Shown: one piece after another, positions 24,175 to 32,862 of the stretch
How the letters are laid out: the number at the start of each line of letters is the position of its first letter
Numbering within the stretch: the first letter of the stretch is position 1
Origin: JAIWNK01 sp964453115
Lineage (GTDB): Bacteria > Chloroflexota > Anaerolineae > Anaerolineales > Anaerolineaceae
DNA length: 64,000 bases
Assembly (NCBI GenBank): GCA_964453115.1
Contig: CAYVRT010000010.1
Span: 40,134-104,133 of the forward strand
Direction of reading: 5' to 3'
The notes under the pieces: model-generated
The model's input: the letters and a program-made list of their open reading frames with translations, nothing else
Told to the model about the DNA's origin: nothing
Databases searched by the model: none
Made by a program: the position numbers and the translations under genes

Positions 24175-25944
24175 TTGTCAAATCATCCGTATGTCTACTT
24201 GTTATTGCTCAATGTACTGATTGCAGCCGTGCTGATTGCTTTTGTCTGGCGCCGACAACCAGCTCCTGGTTCGCGCTCGGTGTTGGCGTTTTTGTGTGGG
24301 TTGGCTATTTGGTCTTTTGGGTATGCGATGGAATTGAGCGCAAACGATCAGCAAACGGCTTTGTTCTGGGCGCGCCTTGAGTATTTGGGGATTGCAACGG
24401 TGCCAGCCAGTATGTTGGGGTTTGCACTGAGCTATACGGGAAGATTTCAATGGTTGACACCGCGCTATTTGTTTGGGTTGGCAATTGAGCCGGTTTTGGT
24501 GATGCTGTTTGTGTGGACGAATGATGCACATGGCCTCATTTGGCCGGCAGTTTCTTCGCATAATTTAGAAGGTTTGTTTATTCTGGATGTTTCGCATGGT
24601 TTGATGTTTTGGGTGCATGTGGGATATTCCTATTTGCTCATTTTGGCCGGTACGATGCTCATTTTGCAGGCATTGGTGCGTTCTCCTGACCTGTATCGTG
24701 GGCAGGTTGTGCCGCTGTTAATTGGTGCGTTGGCGCCCTGGGCTGGAAACATTGTCTTTATCTCGAAAATTACGCCTGTTGATTCAACGCCGTTGTTTTT
24801 TATGATCACTGCAATTGCGCTTTCGGTTAGCTTGTTCCGCTTTCAGCTACTGAATGTGGTGCCTGTGGCGCATGATCGGGTATTGGAAAGTATGGATGAT
24901 GCGGTGGTGGTATTGGATGGGCAAGATCATGTCGTGGATCTGAATCCGGCGGCGGCAAATTTGTTGGGAAATACGATTAAGGCAATTGTTGGGCGACGTG
25001 TGCAGGAAGCATTTGCTGCGCACCCGCGTTTGCTTGAATGTTATGGCTATTGTGGTGAGACGGGCACTGAAATTAACCTGGGGCATGAACAAGCCGCCTG
25101 GTATGACCTGCGGATGACGATGATTCGGGCGTCCAACGGGCGTTTGTTGGGCAAACTCCTGGTGTTGCGGAATATTGACCTGCGCAAACAGGCTGAGGAG
25201 ATGATGACGGAGGCGCGTGATCAGGCTTTGCAGGCCAGTTTGCTCAAGACACAATTGATTGCCAATGTTAGCCATGAGATGCGCACGCCGTTGAATGCTG
25301 TGTTGGGGTATGCCGAGATGTTGCGTAGTGGTGTATGGGGAGATTTGAATGCGGATCAGTCGGATACACTACAGCGAATGTTGTACAGTGCACAGCAGTT
25401 AAATATTTTCATTAACGATTTACTGGATCAATCCTTGATTGAGAAGGGGCGATTGGTTCTCAATCTGGATCATTTCCCGGCGCGTTCTTTGTTGGATGGC
25501 GCCTGTGCCATGCTCGAAAATCAGGCCCGCGATAAGGGGCTGGAACTGCGTTCAGCGATGGACCCACAATTGCCACCTGTTTTGCATGGCGATCAAAAGC
25601 GGTTGCAGCAAATTCTGGTTAATTTACTCAATAATGCGGTAAAGTTTACCGATGCAGGCTGGGTGCGGGCTCAATTGCGCCGAGCCGATGCCGAGCATTG
25701 GGTGATTGAGGTGCAGGATACGGGTGTGGGGATTGCACCAGAGCAGCACAAACTAATCTTTGAGCCGTTTCGACAATTGGATGGATCAACAACGCGACGG
25801 CATGGCGGAGCCGGGCTGGGCCTGGCAATTGTCAAACATTTGACCACAATGATGGGCGGTAACATTGAACTGGAGAGTGAACCGGGGCGGGGCAGTACCT
25901 TCCGGGTGACTTTGCCTTTTAAGCCGCAAGGGGGGGCAAAATGA
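24175..25944 (+). CDS. Sensor histidine kinase with 7TM N-terminus and PAS
   Basis: A 589-aa protein. Seven membrane segments in residues 5-225 match the histidine-kinase 7TM N-terminal region. A PAS-like domain follows (about 235-340; ESMDDAVVVLDGQDHVVDLN). Then come HisKA with the phosphorylated His in ANVSHEMRTPLNAVLGY and a HATPase_c domain (N box LVNLLNNAVKFT, G1 DTGVGI, G2 GGAGLGLAIV). The TTG start at 24175 is supported by GGGGAGGG upstream and no later Met before the first helix. It is coupled to the response regulator gene (ATGA overlap at 25941-25944). Confidence 0.92.
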   Translation: MSNHPYVYLLLLNVLIAAVLIAFVWRRQPAPGSRSVLAFLCGLAIWSFGYAMELSANDQQTALFWARLEYLGIATVPASMLGFALSYTGRFQWLTPRYLFGLAIEPVLVMLFVWTNDAHGLIWPAVSSHNLEGLFILDVSHGLMFWVHVGYSYLLILAGTMLILQALVRSPDLYRGQVVPLLIGALAPWAGNIVFISKITPVDSTPLFFMITAIALSVSLFRFQLLNVVPVAHDRVLESMDDAVVVLDGQDHVVDLNPAAANLLGNTIKAIVGRRVQEAFAAHPRLLECYGYCGETGTEINLGHEQAAWYDLRMTMIRASNGRLLGKLLVLRNIDLRKQAEEMMTEARDQALQASLLKTQLIANVSHEMRTPLNAVLGYAEMLRSGVWGDLNADQSDTLQRMLYSAQQLNIFINDLLDQSLIEKGRLVLNLDHFPARSLLDGACAMLENQARDKGLELRSAMDPQLPPVLHGDQKRLQQILVNLLNNAVKFTDAGWVRAQLRRADAEHWVIEVQDTGVGIAPEQHKLIFEPFRQLDGSTTRRHGGAGLGLAIVKHLTTMMGGNIELESEPGRGSTFRVTLPFKPQGGAK

Positions 25945-26309
25945 TTGAATGTAAAGCAGCATTGGTCATTGAAGATGATCCTGATCTGGCAATGATTTAT
26001 GCCCTGGCGGTTGAACGGGCCGGGTTTGAGGTGCAAAAAGCATTGGATGGTAACCTTGCACGACAATTATTGCATGACTGTTTGCCCAAGCTGGTGGTAT
26101 TGGATTTGCATCTTGTGGGCGTTTCTGGAATTGAATTGTTGCATGAAATCCGCCGCACCCCGGAGCTGCAAGAAACGACGGTGGTGATTGCCACTGCCGA
26201 CCCTTTGCTGGCTAATTTGTATCAGGATGCGGCGGATTTTGTGTTGATTAAGCCAATCAGTTACTCGCAACTGAATCAGCTGGCTGTTCGATTGCTTACA
26301 GATCGTTGA
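25941..26309 (+). CDS. Single-domain response regulator
   Basis: A 122-aa receiver domain without output. It has the acidic pair in VIEDDPD (residues 11-13), phosphoacceptor Asp55 (VVLDLHLVG), a switch Thr in VIATADP, and a conserved Lys in FVLIKPIS. It is almost certainly phosphorylated by the kinase just upstream. With no DNA-binding domain, it would act by protein contact. Its end overlaps the convergent MFS gene by 14 bases. Confidence 0.93.
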   Translation: MIECKAALVIEDDPDLAMIYALAVERAGFEVQKALDGNLARQLLHDCLPKLVVLDLHLVGVSGIELLHEIRRTPELQETTVVIATADPLLANLYQDAADFVLIKPISYSQLNQLAVRLLTDR

Positions 26310-27624
26310 GTGGCTGCTGGCTCGTTTCGTGGGGCAGGCCAAGGGCGGCCAGGCTACCGATGACGTAGGCGGCAGCATAGAGTGTGAGAGGAAGAGCAAG
26401 CGATGAGCCGGTCATTAGCACTGCCCCCAGACTGGGCGCCAATGCGCCAGCAATGCGCGTCATGCCGCTTGCGGCTCCCATCCCGCTCCCACGTAGGGCA
26501 GTTGGGTAGGCCTCAGGGGTAAAGGCATAGAGCGCTCCCCAGGCGCCAAGGGTGAAGAATGACATCCAAATGCCCATACCCACAATCCAATTCAGAGAAT
26601 TGACGATGGCAAACAAATAGGTGAAGAGGCCGCTGGCAAGAAGGTAGAAGGCCAGTGTGCGGCGACGGCCCCATTTTTCCACCAGGTAGGCAGCCGAGAA
26701 ATAACCCGGTAACTGCGCCAGGGCGAGAATGAATGCATTTTGGTAAACGGGCAGCAAGGCCATGCCCTGTGAGCGGAAGTAATTGGGGAGCCATGTAAAG
26801 ACCCCATAATAGCCGAGTGAAATGGTAAACCAGATAACCCAGAGCAGCAGGGTGGTGCGGCGCAGGCCACTGCGCCAGAGATCGGTGAGCCGTGGACGTG
26901 GGGCAGCGGGCAGGGGCTGGAGGGTGAAATTTGGCAAGGGCTGCCCGTTTTGTTCGGCAACATGGCGCAACACTTGGGTGGCGCGTTCGGCTTCGCCGCG
27001 CACCATCCAATACCGTGGGGATTCGGGGATGCTGCGACGGATGAAGAAGATGATCAGGCCGGGCAGGGCAGAGACGGCAAGCAGCCAACGCCAGCCGAGG
27101 CGCGGCACAATCAGCCAGGCCAGCCCGGCGGCGGCAATTGCGCCAATTGCCCAAAAGGCCTCCAACAGGACGAGATAGCGGCCACGCTTTTGGGTTGGCA
27201 GATACTCGGCAAAGATACTGTAATCAACGGGCAGCGTGCCGCCTACGCCAAAGCCTGTCAGGGCGCGCAGCGCTACGAGCCAGCCAAAGGTGGGAGCAAA
27301 GGCAGAAAGCAGGCCAAAAATAGAATCAATGGCAACAGTACTGATGAACCCGGCTTTGCGACCTATGCGATCGCTCAGGTAGCCCCAGAGCCAGGCTCCG
27401 GCCAACATGCCGAGGAAAATGGCTGTGGCAAGCAGTCCTTTTTGTGCGGCGGTCAGTCCCCATTCCTGACCGATGGCGGGCAGGGCAAAGGAAATGAGCA
27501 GGACTTCCATTGCATCGGCGGCCCAACCCAACCCGCACAGGATCATCAGGCGCTTTTGAAAGCGGCCAAACCCAACCTGCTCGACAGCATGGTCAAAGGT
27601 CCAAACAGGGGAAGCGGCGGTCAT
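26296..27624 (-). CDS. MFS transporter of the sugar porter/SV2-like group
   Basis: A 442-aa protein with 12 predicted membrane helices. The loop 2-3 motif GYLSDRIGRKAGF and the matching VEKWGRRRTLAFY in the second half are MFS signatures. PESPRYW after helix 6 and TPEAYPTALRGSG near helix 10 are typical of the NiaP/SV2-type branch, which carries sugars, nicotinate or aromatic acids. The substrate is unknown. AAAGGAG precedes ATG 27624. It is divergent from the muropeptide operon regulator, with 224 bases between. Confidence 0.88.
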   Translation of the reverse strand: MTAASPVWTFDHAVEQVGFGRFQKRLMILCGLGWAADAMEVLLISFALPAIGQEWGLTAAQKGLLATAIFLGMLAGAWLWGYLSDRIGRKAGFISTVAIDSIFGLLSAFAPTFGWLVALRALTGFGVGGTLPVDYSIFAEYLPTQKRGRYLVLLEAFWAIGAIAAAGLAWLIVPRLGWRWLLAVSALPGLIIFFIRRSIPESPRYWMVRGEAERATQVLRHVAEQNGQPLPNFTLQPLPAAPRPRLTDLWRSGLRRTTLLLWVIWFTISLGYYGVFTWLPNYFRSQGMALLPVYQNAFILALAQLPGYFSAAYLVEKWGRRRTLAFYLLASGLFTYLFAIVNSLNWIVGMGIWMSFFTLGAWGALYAFTPEAYPTALRGSGMGAASGMTRIAGALAPSLGAVLMTGSSLALPLTLYAAAYVIGSLAALGLPHETSQQPLNDL

Positions 27625-27676
27625 TTTTTTTGAGAGCTCCTTTTGTGTATTTTTTACACCAACAACTGGCTTTTTG

Positions 27677-27705
27677 AAAGGCGGGAGTGTTGCACTCCCG
27701 CCTTT
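27677..27705. repeat. Perfect 13-bp inverted repeat in the divergent intergenic region
   Basis: Arms AAAGGCGGGAGTG and CACTCCCGCCTTT around TTG. It lies in the 5' region of the MFS gene and upstream of the GntR promoter. No gene ends nearby and neither side has a real T-run. It is therefore either a weak bidirectional terminator, a leader hairpin of the MFS mRNA, or a protein-binding palindrome. Confidence 0.6.
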
Positions 27706-27787
27706 GGTTGGTGTGATTTATACACGAATTATACAGTGTTTTGGAGATGAGTCAAGAGGGATGATTGAAATGTGACAAAATTCATGA

Positions 27788-27817
27788 TTGACATACCGGT
27801 CTAGACTGCGCTATACT
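27788..27817 (+). promoter_or_regulatory. Promoter with DasR/NagR-like operator in its spacer
   Basis: TTGACA (27788-27793) and TATACT (27812-27817), 18 bases apart. The spacer holds the palindrome GTCTAGAC (27799-27806). The 16-mer around it, ACCGGTCTAGACTGCG, matches 12 of 16 positions of the streptomycete dre consensus A(C/T)TGGTCTAGACCA(G/C)T bound by the GntR-family amino-sugar regulator DasR. The first downstream gene is a GntR/UTRA regulator, so autoregulation and control by an amino-sugar phosphate are inferred. Confidence 0.75.
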
Positions 27818-27848
27818 GGATATACTCCACTCATCACAGGTCGCTTGC

Positions 27849-28643
27849 ATGGATTTTTCCACTCTGGATAAACAAAGTTCGGAACAATTGTATTTGCAAA
27901 TCCGGCGTATTCTGCTTAAGGCGATCCGTGAGCAGGAACTGAATGCCGGGCAAAAATTGCCTTCGGCGGCTGAGCTGAGCGACATTATGGGGGTTAGCCG
28001 CATGACTGTGCGGCAAGCGTTGCAAACGTTGATGAATGAGGGCTGGCTGTATACGGTGCCGGGCAAGGGGACATTTGTGGCAAATAGCCCGCACATTGAG
28101 CAAAATTTGCAAACGTTGATGGGATGGACGGAAGAAATTTTGGCACAGGGTATGCGCCCTTCAACACGTCTGATAGGGGTTGACATCATTGCGGCTGATC
28201 GAACGATGGCGCAAATCCTTGGTCTTTCGCTTGGGGCGCGATTATACCGCCTTGTGCGGCTGCGCCTTGCGGATGATTTTCCGCTCTCACTGGAACGCGC
28301 CCATCTCTCCTGTGAGCGATTCCCGGGGCTGGATGGGTATTTGAGGCAAGAACAGTCGCTTTATCAGGTGTTGCGGCAGTTTTACGATATTTTCCCGGTT
28401 CGGGCAGTGCAATTCCTTGAGGCGGGGGAAGTGGATCGGCAGACGGCAGATTTGTTGGATGTGTTGGCAGGACAGCCGGCGTTGCTTTCAGAGCGGATTT
28501 CCTACACGGCGCAAGATGAAGCGGTGGAATATGTGACCGGGGTGGCGCGCCCCGGGTTTGTGCGCTTCCGCACCGAGTTGCGCGCTGGCAGTGCCGCGAT
28601 GCGGCAGGTGGTGCGGCATGGCCTGGTGGAGGGTGTGCGATGA
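27849..28643 (+). CDS. GntR/HutC-family regulator of the amino-sugar operon
   Basis: A 264-aa protein. The N-terminal winged helix (residues 8-75: QLYLQIRRILLKAI, LPSAAELSDIMGVSRMTVRQ, GTFV) is followed by a UTRA effector domain (about 95-240; LYRLVRLRLADDFPLSLERA, ERISYT, AVEYVTG). HutC-subfamily members such as DasR and NagR bind amino-sugar phosphates. The operator in its own promoter and the genes that follow point to control by GlcNAc-6-P, GlcN-6-P or MurNAc-6-P. It overlaps namZ by 4 bases (ATGA). Confidence 0.92.
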   Translation: MDFSTLDKQSSEQLYLQIRRILLKAIREQELNAGQKLPSAAELSDIMGVSRMTVRQALQTLMNEGWLYTVPGKGTFVANSPHIEQNLQTLMGWTEEILAQGMRPSTRLIGVDIIAADRTMAQILGLSLGARLYRLVRLRLADDFPLSLERAHLSCERFPGLDGYLRQEQSLYQVLRQFYDIFPVRAVQFLEAGEVDRQTADLLDVLAGQPALLSERISYTAQDEAVEYVTGVARPGFVRFRTELRAGSAAMRQVVRHGLVEGVR

Positions 28644-29827
28644 CTGTGCGGACGGGACTGGATGTGCTGTTGCATGAAGAACGTTCCCTTCTAGCCGGGC
28701 GGCGGGTTGGATTGGTGAGCCATGCAGCTGCGGTGCTGCCCGATTTTACCCCCGCAGCCGATGCGTTGCTTCAGTCCGGCGTGCAATTGACGGCGTTGTT
28801 TGGCCCTGAGCATGGGTTTTCTGGCGCCGCAGCGGATGGCGCAGCGGTTGGGCATGGGGTGGATCAACGCTTGGGGCTGCCGCTCTTTAGTTTATACGGC
28901 GCAACGCGACAACCAACCCCTGAGATGCTAAATGGGGTGGATGTGCTGTTGTTTGATATGCAGGATGTGGGGGTGCGCTTTTATACATATTTGAGCACGC
29001 TATTTTATGTGCTGCGTGGCGCAGCTGTTGCTGGCAAACCGGTGATTGTCGCCGACCGGCCAAACCCGTTGGGTGGCGTGGTGGTGGAAGGCGGTTTGGT
29101 GCAGCCGGGCTTTGAATCCTTTGTTGGTATAGCCGCTTTGCCCATTCGGCATGGGCTGACGTTTGGTGAATTGGCGCACTGGCTGAATCGGGTGGCTGCT
29201 CTGGGAGCCGATTTGCAGGTTGTGCAAATGCGCGGTTGGCAGCGGACGATGTTCTTTGAGCAGACGGGGCTGCCCTGGGTTCCCACCTCTCCAGCCATGC
29301 CACATCTTTCGACGGTGATGCTCTACCCGGGCATGTGTTTGTTTGAGGGGCTGAATGTGTCGGAGGGGCGGGGGACAGCGCTGCCTTTTGAGCTGTTTGG
29401 CGCCCCCGATTTGGATGCCTGGGCGCTGGCTGAATCACTCAATCGGCGCGCTATCCGGGGGGCGCGTTTTCGTCCGGTCTGGTTCACGCCTTCGGCCAGT
29501 AAATTTGCTGGTCAGAGCTGTGCTGGTGTGCAGGTTCATGCGCACATTCAGGAACCTGAGCAGATTCGTTCGCTTGAGATAGGTGTGCGTTGCATTGAGG
29601 CTTGTCTGGCTGCTTCTGCGGCGATTGATTTTTTGCCAGCCAGTTGGGAGGGACATGCTCCGCATTTCGATTTGTTGGCTGGTGGTGCAGCGTTGCGCAC
29701 TTGTTTGCGGACTGGGGATGGGGTAGACCGATTGCTTGACGAATGGCGGTTGGCGGCTGCGGCATTTGTGGCAGATAGCTTGTTTTGTCGTGTCTATGAA
29801 CCAATTTATTCAGGAGAGGTGCATTGA
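28640..29827 (+). CDS. namZ: Exo-beta-N-acetylmuramidase NamZ (DUF1343, GH171)
   Basis: A 395-aa protein of the DUF1343 family, whose B. subtilis member (YbbC/NamZ) removes terminal MurNAc from peptidoglycan fragments. Family motifs visible: GLDVLL, GLVSHAAAV, LFGPEHGF near residue 55, LLFDMQDVGVRFYTY, VADRPNPLGG and PAMPHLSTVMLYPGMCLFEG-type core with GLNVSEGRGT. Unlike secreted NamZ proteins, no signal peptide is present, so it should work inside the cell on imported disaccharides or muropeptides. It is coupled to the regulator upstream and to the ABC permease downstream (TGATG overlap). Confidence 0.93.
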   Translation: MTVRTGLDVLLHEERSLLAGRRVGLVSHAAAVLPDFTPAADALLQSGVQLTALFGPEHGFSGAAADGAAVGHGVDQRLGLPLFSLYGATRQPTPEMLNGVDVLLFDMQDVGVRFYTYLSTLFYVLRGAAVAGKPVIVADRPNPLGGVVVEGGLVQPGFESFVGIAALPIRHGLTFGELAHWLNRVAALGADLQVVQMRGWQRTMFFEQTGLPWVPTSPAMPHLSTVMLYPGMCLFEGLNVSEGRGTALPFELFGAPDLDAWALAESLNRRAIRGARFRPVWFTPSASKFAGQSCAGVQVHAHIQEPEQIRSLEIGVRCIEACLAASAAIDFLPASWEGHAPHFDLLAGGAALRTCLRTGDGVDRLLDEWRLAAAAFVADSLFCRVYEPIYSGEVH

Positions 29828-30894
29828 TGAGCAAGGACGATATTGGCCGTCCAGTGGATTGGCTGCGGCGAATCTATAAAAACTATTGGCTGCGGACGAT
29901 TGTTAAAAAGGTTTTCATTGTCTGGGTGGTGGTTACCCTGACCTTTTTAATTATTCGTGCCTTGCCCGGCAACCCGGTGGATATTATGGTGATGAACCTG
30001 ATGGATTCGCAGGGTATTTCAGAGGATGAGGCAAGGCAACGGGCTGCCGCATTGATGCGCATTGACCTGGATGCGCCGCTCTATGCGCAGTATTTGGATT
30101 TTATGGGCAATTTGCTCCAGGGGGATTTGGGCGATTCCTATGTCCTGGCTCGCAACCGCCCGGTGATGGAACTGGTGGCGGCGCGCCTGCCCTGGACGCT
30201 CTTTAGCGTTGGCACAGCGTTGTTAATTAGCTTTGCCATTGGAATGTTGCTGGGGATGATTTCAGCCTATCGCCGCAATTCGTGGATTGATTATCTTTTC
30301 ACCAACCTGAGTGCATTCATTGACTCGGTGCCGAATACATTAACAGCCATCATCCTCATTTTGTTGCTGGTGGTGAATTGGAAATTGCTGCCGGTGACAG
30401 CCATTCGTGGCTCGCTTTCGCCAGGGGTTAAGCCCGGGTTTACAGCGGTCTTTTTCCTGGATGTGTTAAAGCATTATGCATTACCGGGGACGGTATATGT
30501 GTTGACGACACTGGGCGGCTGGCTGCTGGCAATGCGCAGCAGCACGCTCAGCACGCTGGGGGATGATTATGTCAATGTAGCACGGGCGCGCGGTTTGCCT
30601 GATTTTCGCATCATTACTGCTTATGTTGGACGGAATGCTAGTTTGCCGCTGGTGACGAGCCTTGCAATTTCACTAGGTTTTGTGGTGGGCGGCTCAATTT
30701 TGATTGAGAGCATCTTTGTCTATCAGGGTGTGGGCCTGTTGTTGGGGCAGGCCATTGGCAAACGAGATTATCCAATTATGCAGGGAATTTTGCTGGTGAC
30801 GACCATCACAGTCATCCTTTCAACTGCATTGGCAGATGTGTTGTATGGCTGGCTTGACCCGCGCATCCGTGTGGTTTCGGATAAGGAGGAGTAG
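29827..30894 (+). CDS. ABC permease, DppB/OppB type
   Basis: A 355-aa protein with about six membrane helices and the binding-protein-dependent transport fold. Features include FLIIRALPGNPVDIM at the N-terminus, as in OppB/DppB, and the EAA-type loop DYVNVARARGLPDFRI with the family Gly. ATG 29827 is preferred over TTG 29824. It forms the channel with the next permease. Position inside the muropeptide cluster suggests uptake of muropeptides or amino-sugar glycosides rather than ordinary peptides. Confidence 0.9.
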   Translation: MSKDDIGRPVDWLRRIYKNYWLRTIVKKVFIVWVVVTLTFLIIRALPGNPVDIMVMNLMDSQGISEDEARQRAAALMRIDLDAPLYAQYLDFMGNLLQGDLGDSYVLARNRPVMELVAARLPWTLFSVGTALLISFAIGMLLGMISAYRRNSWIDYLFTNLSAFIDSVPNTLTAIILILLLVVNWKLLPVTAIRGSLSPGVKPGFTAVFFLDVLKHYALPGTVYVLTTLGGWLLAMRSSTLSTLGDDYVNVARARGLPDFRIITAYVGRNASLPLVTSLAISLGFVVGGSILIESIFVYQGVGLLLGQAIGKRDYPIMQGILLVTTITVILSTALADVLYGWLDPRIRVVSDKEE

Positions 30895-30897
30895 GCG

Positions 30898-31758
30898 ATG
30901 AGAGCATTGCAATCCTTTGGAAAGAACTTGAAATTGCTGGCGCGCAATAAAGTGGGGCTGTTTGGGCTGTTTCTGATTATAGCCCTGGTGCTGATTTCAT
31001 TTGTTGGGCCGCTGTTTATTGAGCCGGCAACGCGTGCCAACACCAAAGCGATCAACAAACCACCTTCTGTCGAGCATCCGCTTGGGACAGATTTTATGGG
31101 CCGTGAAAATTGGGTTATGTTTGTGCATGGGGGGCGCGAGGTAATGGTGGTGGCTTTTCTGGCGGGGCTGTTTACAACTGCAATTGCGGTTGTGGTTGGA
31201 GCCGTCAGCGCGTTTATGGGCGGCAAGGTGGATAGCATCTTAATGACCATTACGGATATCTGGTTGACGTTACCGCGCTTTTTATTGTTGGTGGTAATTG
31301 CAACGATTGTGGCATTGGAGGATGCCTGGATGCTGGCGGTTTTCCTGGCTGTGTTTGGTTGGCCTGGTTTGGCGCGGCAGGTGCGTTCGCAATTCCTGTC
31401 GCTCAAACGCCGCGAGTATGTTGAGGCAGCGCAATTGCTCGACCTTGGCACGCCTCATATCATCTTCCGTGAGATGCTGCCGAATATGATGAGTTATGTG
31501 ATGATTGCCCTCATTCAGGCAATGGCCGGGGCGATCTATTCCCAAACCGGGTTGGTGTTTTTGGGTGTGGTGCCGTTTGGCAATAATTGGGGCGTGATGT
31601 TTAGCCTGGCTTATGCCAAAAATGCCATTTACAACCCGAATGCGGCTGCCAGTTTGTTGGTGCCGATGGGCGGTATTATTCTCTTGCAGCTTGGGCTGGT
31701 GTTATTTTCCCGCTCGCTGGAAGAAATTTTCAACCCGCGCTTGCGCCTGGGAGTGTGA
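30898..31758 (+). CDS. ABC permease, DppC/OppC type
   Basis: A 286-aa second permease subunit. It has the N-terminal helix followed by HPLGTDFMGRENWVMFVHGG (the DppC GTDxxGRD-type motif), and the EAA loop YVEAAQLLDLGTPHIIFREM. It pairs with the DppB-type subunit, three bases upstream. Six membrane segments are predicted. Confidence 0.92.
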   Translation: MRALQSFGKNLKLLARNKVGLFGLFLIIALVLISFVGPLFIEPATRANTKAINKPPSVEHPLGTDFMGRENWVMFVHGGREVMVVAFLAGLFTTAIAVVVGAVSAFMGGKVDSILMTITDIWLTLPRFLLLVVIATIVALEDAWMLAVFLAVFGWPGLARQVRSQFLSLKRREYVEAAQLLDLGTPHIIFREMLPNMMSYVMIALIQAMAGAIYSQTGLVFLGVVPFGNNWGVMFSLAYAKNAIYNPNAAASLLVPMGGIILLQLGLVLFSRSLEEIFNPRLRLGV

Positions 31759-31761
31759 AGC

Positions 31762-32847
31762 ATGGAAAAAACAGCAGTTCAGACGGGGCATGTAATGACC
31801 TTGCCGAAGGATGTTGTGCTTTCGGTGCGAGGGCTTTCGATTGCCTATCAGGCAAAACGCGGCTGGGTGCGGGCTGTGCGCAATGTTTCGTTGGATGTGT
31901 GTCGGGGCGAGGCGCTCGCGCTGATTGGTGAAAGCGGTTCGGGCAAGACGACGATGGGCCTGGGCGTGGTGCGGTTGTTGCCGAGCAACGCGCGGGTAAG
32001 CGAAGGCCAAATTCTTTATCAGCCAGCGCCCCGCAATGGTGCACAGTTACCTGCGCTGGATGTTTTGAAACTTTCGGTAAAGGAATTGCGCCGTTTTCGC
32101 TGGGGCGAATGCGCAATGGTTTTTCAGGCGGCACTGAATGCTTTTAACCCGGTGCTGCGCATCTCGGAGCAATTTGGGGATACGGCACGGGCGCATGGTT
32201 ATTTGAGCGGGCGGGGGTTGGAAGAGCGCGCTAAGCAGCTTTTTGAACTGGTGCGGCTTGAATCGGAGCGGGTTTGGCGGGCCTATCCACATGAGCTTTC
32301 GGGTGGAATGCGACAGCGAGTGTTGATTGCTTTGGCATTGCTGCTGGAGCCGCAGCTGTTGATTTTGGATGAGCCGACAACCGCATTGGATATTTTGACA
32401 CAGCGCAACATTATGGATGTGTTGAAAGATTTGCGCACCAAATTGGGCTTTTCGATGGTTTTCATCTCGCATGACCTTTCGCTGGCAGCGGAATTGGCTG
32501 ACCGGGTGGCTACCATGTATGCCGGAGCGGTGGTGGAAATTAGTGATGTGTATACAACTTTCAAAAACCCGCATCACCCCTATACGATTGGGCTGATTCA
32601 GGCGGTGCCAACACTTGGCACGCATAAGGATAATATCAGCTCGATACCCGGTTCTCCGCCAGATTTAATTCAGATGCCGGAGGGTTGTAAATTCCATCCG
32701 CGCTGTCCATTGGCCGATGAGCGTTGCCGTCGGGAGGAGCCTCCGCTGGAAGATACGGGCGGGGCAGATCACAAAGTGGCTTGCTGGCACTGGAAGACGG
32801 CGCGGGAGCGCATTTCACAGATGCCGCGTTTTGCACAGAAGAACTGA
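31762..32847 (+). CDS. ABC ATPase, OppD/DppD type
   Basis: A 361-aa ATPase with Walker A GESGSGKT, Q-loop, signature LSGGMRQR, Walker B LLILDEPTTALD and H-loop ISHD. It ends with the OppD/F-type oligopeptide C-terminal region containing a Cys cluster (CKFHPRCPLADERCRREEP), which binds an Fe-S cluster in some relatives. It energises the importer with the next ATPase. Confidence 0.94.
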   Translation: MEKTAVQTGHVMTLPKDVVLSVRGLSIAYQAKRGWVRAVRNVSLDVCRGEALALIGESGSGKTTMGLGVVRLLPSNARVSEGQILYQPAPRNGAQLPALDVLKLSVKELRRFRWGECAMVFQAALNAFNPVLRISEQFGDTARAHGYLSGRGLEERAKQLFELVRLESERVWRAYPHELSGGMRQRVLIALALLLEPQLLILDEPTTALDILTQRNIMDVLKDLRTKLGFSMVFISHDLSLAAELADRVATMYAGAVVEISDVYTTFKNPHHPYTIGLIQAVPTLGTHKDNISSIPGSPPDLIQMPEGCKFHPRCPLADERCRREEPPLEDTGGADHKVACWHWKTARERISQMPRFAQKN

Positions 32848-32862
32848 GGAGAGAGGTTAATC

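Noticed and set aside
27677..27705. Certain rho-independent terminator
   Set aside because: Excellent hairpin but no gene ends beside it and no proper T-run on either strand; kept only as an inverted repeat.
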